A program made the position numbers and the translations under genes. The notes beneath the pieces were generated by a model that saw only the letters and a list, made by a program, of their open reading frames with translations, had not been told where the DNA came from and made no database searches. DNA of 9,926 bases, taken from NCBI GenBank assembly GCA_041744735.1, contig JBGTKH010000389.1:1-9926 (forward strand), written 5' to 3'. Shown piece by piece: positions 5,603 through 9,926 of the stretch (its first letter is position 1; the number at the start of each line of letters is the position of its first letter). The stretch is from JBGTKH01 sp041744735 (lineage in GTDB: Bacteria; Planctomycetota; Planctomycetia; Pirellulales; Pirellulaceae).

Positions 5603-6844
5603 GTGCAGACGTTCAAAACCGCCGTTGTCGTCGTGATGCTGTTGGCCGTGCTCTACGGCGTGTACGTGGTGCTGAATCGGCCGGAGGTTAATTCGCGGCC
5701 GCAGCTCGCCTGGCAGCAGCCGGAAATGGGACCGCTGCAAATCGATTCGGGAACACTTTATGATCCCGCCGGCACGTCGCCGGCCGCCGCGCAAAGCGGC
5801 ACGTTGTCGCCGGTCCCGCCGAGTGCCTTGGCTCCCAGCACTCCGCCGTCGTTGGAGATTCCCGCCACGCCCACGCTGCCCAGTTCGACGGTCGCAGCGC
5901 CTCTGCCCACGCTGACAACACCCACGGTGCCTCAACCCAAAGCGAACTACAGCGGCGCAACAGGGTACCCCGACTCGAAAGCCTACACCGGCGCGGCCCC
6001 GCGCGATGCGGCCGATGTCAGTTCCACATCATTCGCCGCAAATAACCCGTACCTGACGAAGCCAAACCCGACCGCTGCGTCGCCCTCAGTAGCGCCGCCC
6101 GACACCAGCGGCAGTTCACAACAATTAGGTTCGCGAGCTTTCGAACGCGCGTGGCGAAACATGAACGCACTGCTCGAACAGCGCGAATATCGCGAAGCGC
6201 TGCGCGAACTGACGTTGTTCTACGAAAGCTCGGACTTAACCACCCAGCAACATCGGCAGTTGCTCGACGTACTGGATCCACTGGCCTCCAAGGTGATTTA
6301 CTCGCAGGAGCACCTGCTGGAACAATCCTATCTGGTTCGCCGCGGCGAGACATTGCCGGAGATCGCCGACCGCTATCAGGTTCCCTGGCAACTGCTGAAG
6401 AACATCAACGGTGTGAACGATCCCACGGTGCTGGTTCCCGGTACCGAGCTGAAGGTCGTCCGCGGTCCCTTCCGGGCGGAAGTCCGAGTGAAACAAGACG
6501 GCCAAGGGGAACTGACGCTGTTCCTGAACGATCTGTACGCCGGCCGCTTCCCGGTGACCATCGGCAGCGACCTGCCGCCGCAGGCCGGTAAATTCACCGT
6601 CCGCCACAAGCAAGCCGGTGCCGAATACGTCTCGCGCGACCGCGGCTCGATCCCGGCGGGCCATCCGTCGAACCCGTACGGTCAGTGGTTCATTGACTTG
6701 GGCAGTGAAGTCTCGATTCACGGCAGCCCCACTACGGGCGGCGCGGAAACCAGCACGCTCGGCTGCATCAGCCTCAGCCCTCTCGACGCCGCGGACGTCT
6801 ACGGCATCTTGTCGCAAGGCTCGAAGGTGGAAATTCGACGGTGA
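5603..6844 (+). CDS. Membrane-anchored LysM / YkuD-type L,D-transpeptidase
   Basis: Predicted envelope enzyme of 413 residues that forms L,D cross-links in peptidoglycan or attaches proteins to it. Order of parts: N-terminal transmembrane anchor (about 6-24), a Pro/Thr/Ser/Ala-rich extracytoplasmic linker (about 55-175), a helical stretch (about 178-240, ERAWRNMNALLEQREYREAL), a LysM domain (about 242-287, YLVRRGETLPEIADRY to LVPGTELKVV) that should bind glycan strands, and a C-terminal YkuD domain (about 291-413). The catalytic signature is HGSP (His373) followed by STLGCISL with Cys388 as nucleophile. A Ser follows the GC-Ile where many family members have Arg or Asn. The GTG start is set by a strong AAGGAGG at 5590-5596, six bases upstream. 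The stop overlaps the next gene by 4 bp (GTGA). Periplasmic placement is inferred from the anchor. Confidence 0.9.
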   Translation: MQTFKTAVVVVMLLAVLYGVYVVLNRPEVNSRPQLAWQQPEMGPLQIDSGTLYDPAGTSPAAAQSGTLSPVPPSALAPSTPPSLEIPATPTLPSSTVAAPLPTLTTPTVPQPKANYSGATGYPDSKAYTGAAPRDAADVSSTSFAANNPYLTKPNPTAASPSVAPPDTSGSSQQLGSRAFERAWRNMNALLEQREYREALRELTLFYESSDLTTQQHRQLLDVLDPLASKVIYSQEHLLEQSYLVRRGETLPEIADRYQVPWQLLKNINGVNDPTVLVPGTELKVVRGPFRAEVRVKQDGQGELTLFLNDLYAGRFPVTIGSDLPPQAGKFTVRHKQAGAEYVSRDRGSIPAGHPSNPYGQWFIDLGSEVSIHGSPTTGGAETSTLGCISLSPLDAADVYGILSQGSKVEIRR

Positions 6845-7380
6845 TCTGCCGCATGTACAGTTCCATCGCTGTCGCAATCCGCACCTTGGTTGTCCTGGCC
6901 CTGCTGCTGGTCATGCCCGTGCTGGCGTTGCCGGCGGTCGGACGTTGGTTCGACTCGGCAATGCTAGGCGAATCGGCGACCTCGAAACCTGAGAATGTTG
7001 CCGTGCGGCGTCCGCCGGATCACGCCCCGCTGGCGGACCCGGCAAAGTTTCCCACGCTTGCCTCCTCCGACGATTCTACCCTAGCTAACGCAGCGGATGT
7101 GGCGGACGTTTCGCCCGTTGATCGATCCGAGTACATCCAGCAGCGGCTGATCCAACTGGGCGCTAACTACATGCGGCTAGAAAGGCTCGATCCTCCTGAT
7201 GAGCCGGCCTTTCGCTTTCACTGTCAAATGGCGGTTGCAGGCAGCGCGGCGTATCACCGTCCATTCGAAGTTACGGATCCCGATCCGTTGTTGGCGATGG
7301 AACGTGTGTTGGCGGAGGTGGAGATTTGGCACACCGCGCGGTTGGAGTCGGGTTCGGCCAACAACCGCGTTCTGCGGTAA
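6841..7380 (+). CDS. Uncharacterised single-pass membrane protein coupled to the L,D-transpeptidase
   Basis: Protein of 179 residues of unknown function. One hydrophobic segment near the N-terminus (about 8-32, with TLVVLALLLVMPVLALPAVG) acts as anchor or uncleaved signal. A polar low-complexity region follows (about 45-110), then a compact C-terminal domain (about 112-170) with IQQRLIQLGANYMRLERL, the strand FRFHCQMAV, a YHRPFEV segment and a helix DPLLAMERVLAEVEIWH. This looks like a small folded alpha/beta domain, a type I associate with planctomycete genomes, though I cannot name a family. The chosen GTG start overlaps the transpeptidase stop as GTGA, implying translational coupling; an ATG at 6853 is an alternative start. 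Neither has a strong Shine-Dalgarno sequence. Coupling suggests a shared envelope task, perhaps an accessory to the transpeptidase (inference). Confidence 0.75.
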   Translation: MICRMYSSIAVAIRTLVVLALLLVMPVLALPAVGRWFDSAMLGESATSKPENVAVRRPPDHAPLADPAKFPTLASSDDSTLANAADVADVSPVDRSEYIQQRLIQLGANYMRLERLDPPDEPAFRFHCQMAVAGSAAYHRPFEVTDPDPLLAMERVLAEVEIWHTARLESGSANNRVLR

Positions 7381-7488
7381 TGCAGGGTTTCTCGCCGCGG
7401 CGCAATCCTGTAAAACGTCCACCGGGCTTGTCACAAACGGCTTGTTCGTCGTAGGTTAAGTTGTTGATGAGCCTCCCGAGGACCAGCC

Positions 7489-8610
7489 ATGCGATTTTCC
7501 CCCACGGCAACCGCAAGACAACTGCGCAGCGTTGCGGTGCGTTATCGCACGCCGCTCTGTGAGCCCTCGCGCGACTGTCGGCGGCCATCGGCGGTGGTAT
7601 TGCGACGGTTGAGCGGCGCGGTACGTACTACTCCGACATCGGCTGGCGACCACGACTCGCGAATCCGGCGTTTGGAAGCCATATTATTTCTGGCCCGCGA
7701 ACCGCTGGGCAGCCGAAAACTTAGTCAACATGCCAACTTGGCGGACGGCACCGAAGCCCGTACACTGGTTCGCCAGTTGAACGAGCGGTACGACCAAGAT
7801 GGAAGGGCGTTTCGCGTCGAGGAGGTGGCTGGCGGTTACCAGTTGCTGACTCGGCCGAAGTTTGCGACGTGGTTGCGGCGATTGCAGCACACGCCAGCAG
7901 AGTTGCGGTTGTCCGCCCCGGCTTTGGAAACGCTGGCCGTCGTGGCCTATCGCCAACCGGTGCTGCGAGCGGACATCGAGGCCATTCGCGGCGTGAACTG
8001 CGGGGAAATCCTGCGACAGTTAATGGAACGAGATTTGGTTCGCATCGGCGGCCGCAGCGAAGAGCTGGGGCGGCCCTACTTATATTCGACGACCAGGCAC
8101 TTTTTACAAACCTTCGGACTGCGTAGCTTGGATGACTTGCCGCGTGCGGATGTGTTGCGCGGGGCACCGGCCACAGGGGCAGGACCAGCGACGAATAACG
8201 GTACGAAACAGGTCAACGGAAAACACTCGAGCGATTTGGGGAATCAGCCAACCGAGGAGGAATCTGACGTGAGCGTCACAACTGTCAGGGAACTGCATCC
8301 GGAAGAGGAACTGAAACGTACGGCCATTGCCGTGGCGATCGGGCCGCAATTGATCGACGAAGACGCAGACGACTTCGACGAGGAAGATGAGGACGATGAA
8401 CTGGATGACGACGAGGACGATCTGGAGGACGACGAAGAAGACGACTTCGAGGACGAGGACTTCGACGAAGACGAATTCGAGGATGAAGAGTGGGAGGAAG
8501 TCGAGGACGAGGACGAAGAATTCGAAGACGAAGAGGAAGACTGGGAAGATGACGACGATGACTGGGACGACGACGATGAAGAAGAGGAGGACGACGCGGA
8601 GTTTGATTAG
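7489..8610 (+). CDS. scpB: Segregation and condensation protein B (ScpB) with long acidic tail
   Basis: ScpB is the winged-helix kleisin partner in the SMC-ScpA-ScpB complex that organises and segregates the chromosome. Of 373 residues, about 58-218 form the ScpB domain: RLEAILFLAREPLGSRKLSQ opens the first winged helix, EEVAGGYQLLTRPKFATWLRRL follows, and the second winged helix carries LSAPALETLAVVAYRQPVLRADIEAIRGVN and LVRIGGRSEELGRPYLYSTT, ending in LRSLDDLP. Two additions are unusual. Residues 1-58 are an Arg-rich extension (11 Arg, almost no acidic residues). Residues 290-373 are almost purely Asp/Glu with a few Phe and Trp. Total length is about 1.7 times that of a typical ScpB. The ATG is supported by GAGGA at 7478-7482, six bases upstream. 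No scpA is adjacent. The stop overlaps the stop of hemA on the other strand by 4 bp. Confidence 0.9.
   Translation: MRFSPTATARQLRSVAVRYRTPLCEPSRDCRRPSAVVLRRLSGAVRTTPTSAGDHDSRIRRLEAILFLAREPLGSRKLSQHANLADGTEARTLVRQLNERYDQDGRAFRVEEVAGGYQLLTRPKFATWLRRLQHTPAELRLSAPALETLAVVAYRQPVLRADIEAIRGVNCGEILRQLMERDLVRIGGRSEELGRPYLYSTTRHFLQTFGLRSLDDLPRADVLRGAPATGAGPATNNGTKQVNGKHSSDLGNQPTEEESDVSVTTVRELHPEEELKRTAIAVAIGPQLIDEDADDFDEEDEDDELDDDEDDLEDDEEDDFEDEDFDEDEFEDEEWEEVEDEDEEFEDEEEDWEDDDDDWDDDDEEEEDDAEFD
8356..8607 (+). repeat. Low-complexity GAC/GAA/GAG codon tract encoding the acidic tail of ScpB
   Basis: This 252-base stretch is built almost entirely of GAC, GAT, GAA and GAG codons, with occasional Phe, Trp, Leu or Val codons. 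It encodes residues 290-373 of the ScpB protein. Codons within each amino acid are mixed, so it is not a pure trinucleotide expansion, which suggests selection for charge rather than recent slippage. Similar tracts could pair and expand or contract, so tail length may vary between strains. Confidence 0.85.
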
Positions 8611-9881
8611 TCTTTCAATTGGAAGAGCCGCTTGAGTGCGTCCAGCAGCCCATGCGGAGTGCCGCGTTGGGCTTCATCGCGCAGCGACTCCAGCGGCGGA
8701 TGCAGCAGCTTGTTCACCAGCCGCTCGAAAGCGCGCTGGATTTCGTTGCGCGACCGTTCGTCTAAACTGCTGAGCTTATTTAGCAGCCGAGAGAGCTCTT
8801 CCGCCTTGACTTCATCGGCGCGGGCTTTCAGTCGTTTGATCGTGGGGCCGGTGGCGCGATGATGCAATTCGGCCATGAAGCGGGCCGTTTCCTCTGCGAT
8901 GATCTGTTCCGCGCGCGGCCACTCTTTGTCGCGCGCCCGGCGGTTGGCTTCGCACGCGCTTTGCAAGTCATCAATCGAATAGAGATAGACGCCGATATAA
9001 TCGCCGATCGCGGGATCGAAATCGCGCGGCACGGCCAAGTCCAGGATGAACAGCGTGCGCTGAAAGCGATCGTGCTCGATGCGCTGGAACTGTTCGGCCG
9101 TGACGATCGGCTCTTTCGCGCCGGTCGTGCTCACCACCAGATCGGCTTCGACCAGCAGCGAAGTCAGCCGCTCCCAGGGCTCGGCGCGGCCGTTGAATCG
9201 CTCGGCCAGTTCGCTACTGCGTGCGAGATTGCGGTTCACGACCGTAATGTCGCGGGCACCTTCGTCGATCAAATATCGCAGCGTCTCTTCGCCCATCTCG
9301 CCGGCGCCGATGACCAGCACTTTCTTGTCGTCGAACCGCTCGAAAATCTGCCGAGCGAAATCGGCCACAGCGACACTCGGAATACTCACGCGCCGCTGGC
9401 TGATGGCCGTCTCGGTGGCCACGCGCTTGGCCACGCGAATCGCGGCTTGGAACACCGCGTGAGTCAGCGGGCCGGTGCTGTTCTGGTCGGTTGCGGCGTC
9501 GTAAGCTTGCTTTACCTGCGACAAAATCTGTGCTTCGCCCACGACCATGCTGTCGAGACTTGCGGCCACCATAAACAAATGCCGCACCGCGTCTTCGCCG
9601 GTTCGCTCGAACAGACCGTCAAAAACTTCCACCGGTTGCAGTCCGTGAAACCGCGCCAGAAACTCGACCATCTCGTGATGGCTCGGGCAGCCATCGGCCG
9701 CTTCGGTCGCCGTGTACAACTCGACTCGATTGCAAGTTGAAATCAAAACCGCCTCGGCGTCGGGAAATCTCTGGCGAAGCTGCACCAGCGCATCGCGCGC
9801 TTGCTCGGGGCTGAACGCCAGCCGCTCGCGGACTTCGACCGGCGAATTGTGATGGCTACAGCCGACCATCTGCAGCTTCAT
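8607..9881 (-). CDS. hemA: Glutamyl-tRNA reductase HemA
   Basis: First committed enzyme of C5-route tetrapyrrole synthesis: NADPH-dependent reduction of glutamyl-tRNA(Glu) to glutamate-1-semialdehyde. The 424 residues show the complete family layout. The catalytic domain (about 1-155) has the VGCSHHNSPVEVRERLAF opening, STCNRVE (48-54) with nucleophile Cys50, and DSMVVGEAQILSQVK (110-124). The Rossmann NADPH-binding domain (about 165-305) has VLVIGAGEMGEETLRYL (GxGxMG, 192-197) and ITVVNRN. The helical dimerisation domain (about 315-420) has NKLLHPP near 390-396. The start is fixed by GGAGG at 9893-9889, seven bases before the ATG, and by the conserved N-terminus. The gene is convergent with scpB, with the two stops sharing 4 bp. 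No hemC or hemL lies in the window. Confidence 0.97.
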   Translation of the reverse strand: MKLQMVGCSHHNSPVEVRERLAFSPEQARDALVQLRQRFPDAEAVLISTCNRVELYTATEAADGCPSHHEMVEFLARFHGLQPVEVFDGLFERTGEDAVRHLFMVAASLDSMVVGEAQILSQVKQAYDAATDQNSTGPLTHAVFQAAIRVAKRVATETAISQRRVSIPSVAVADFARQIFERFDDKKVLVIGAGEMGEETLRYLIDEGARDITVVNRNLARSSELAERFNGRAEPWERLTSLLVEADLVVSTTGAKEPIVTAEQFQRIEHDRFQRTLFILDLAVPRDFDPAIGDYIGVYLYSIDDLQSACEANRRARDKEWPRAEQIIAEETARFMAELHHRATGPTIKRLKARADEVKAEELSRLLNKLSSLDERSRNEIQRAFERLVNKLLHPPLESLRDEAQRGTPHGLLDALKRLFQLKD

Positions 9882-9926
9882 CGCAGGCCCTCCGCCTTGG
9901 TGATGCGCGAAAGCTGCCGCGGGGCG
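9878..9926 (-). CDS. Possible C-terminal end of the gene upstream of hemA (partial)
   Basis: From the window edge a minus-strand frame reads about 15 codons (ending RITKAEGLR) to a TGA at 9880-9878, overlapping the hemA ATG as ATGA. Such an overlap is typical of coupled operon genes. In many bacteria hemA follows a CcsA/HemX-like cytochrome c assembly membrane protein, so that is a reasonable guess, but too little sequence is present to identify it. Confidence 0.35.
   Translation of the reverse strand, partial: APRQLSRITKAEGLR

Noticed and set aside
7327..7346. Sigma-54 promoter starting TGGCAC
   Set aside because: The -24-like box is present but the -12 GC element is not at the required spacing, and the site lies inside a coding region.
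8859..9740. 293-codon plus-strand open frame inside hemA
   Set aside because: It is entirely antisense to a textbook HemA with all motifs; no domain and no Shine-Dalgarno sequence are visible.

Overview
The window looks like a piece of a planctomycete chromosome, most likely of the Pirellulales group. This is inferred from gene style, not from a marker gene: an ScpB with a long Asp/Glu tail, a small acidic zinc-ribbon membrane protein, an anchored LysM/L,D-transpeptidase next to a short membrane protein of a type I associate with this group, moderately high GC, and intergenic spaces filled with repeats. Housekeeping genes dominate. There is no rRNA, tRNA, CRISPR array, prophage or recognisable transposase.

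Layout. 1-1330: a small accessory patch with an AF2212-like (DUF104-type) antitoxin lacking its toxin (31-291), a 332-bp gap with a large inverted repeat, and on the minus strand a DUF433 / DUF5615 pair (983-1330, 624-986) that resembles a VapBC45-type toxin-antitoxin module. 1461-3440 (minus): mutL, complete, with the endonuclease motif. 3441-3524: a long hairpin of heptamer repeats that includes the mutL start codon. 3525-4928 (minus): a sigma-54-dependent NtrC-family response regulator. 4935-5267: a 333-bp gap with a tandem array of hairpin-forming repeats. 5268-5555 (minus): a zinc-ribbon membrane protein. 5603-6844 and 6841-7380 (plus): an anchored LysM/YkuD L,D-transpeptidase translationally coupled to an uncharacterised single-pass membrane protein. 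7489-8610 (plus): scpB. 8607-9881 (minus): hemA, convergent with scpB and overlapping it by 4 bp. 9878-9926 (minus): probably the last codons of a gene upstream of hemA.

The window holds unrelated core functions rather than one pathway: mismatch repair (MutL), transcriptional control (response regulator), envelope cross-linking (L,D-transpeptidase and partner), chromosome segregation (ScpB) and tetrapyrrole synthesis (HemA). I do not see a complete novel multi-gene system. The least explained material is non-coding. Three successive intergenic gaps each hold a different structured repeat. In the array at 4981-5155 an inverted copy differs from the consensus at just two positions, and these two pair with each other, so the fold is kept. 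A second candidate is the transpeptidase plus its coupled partner protein of unknown function.
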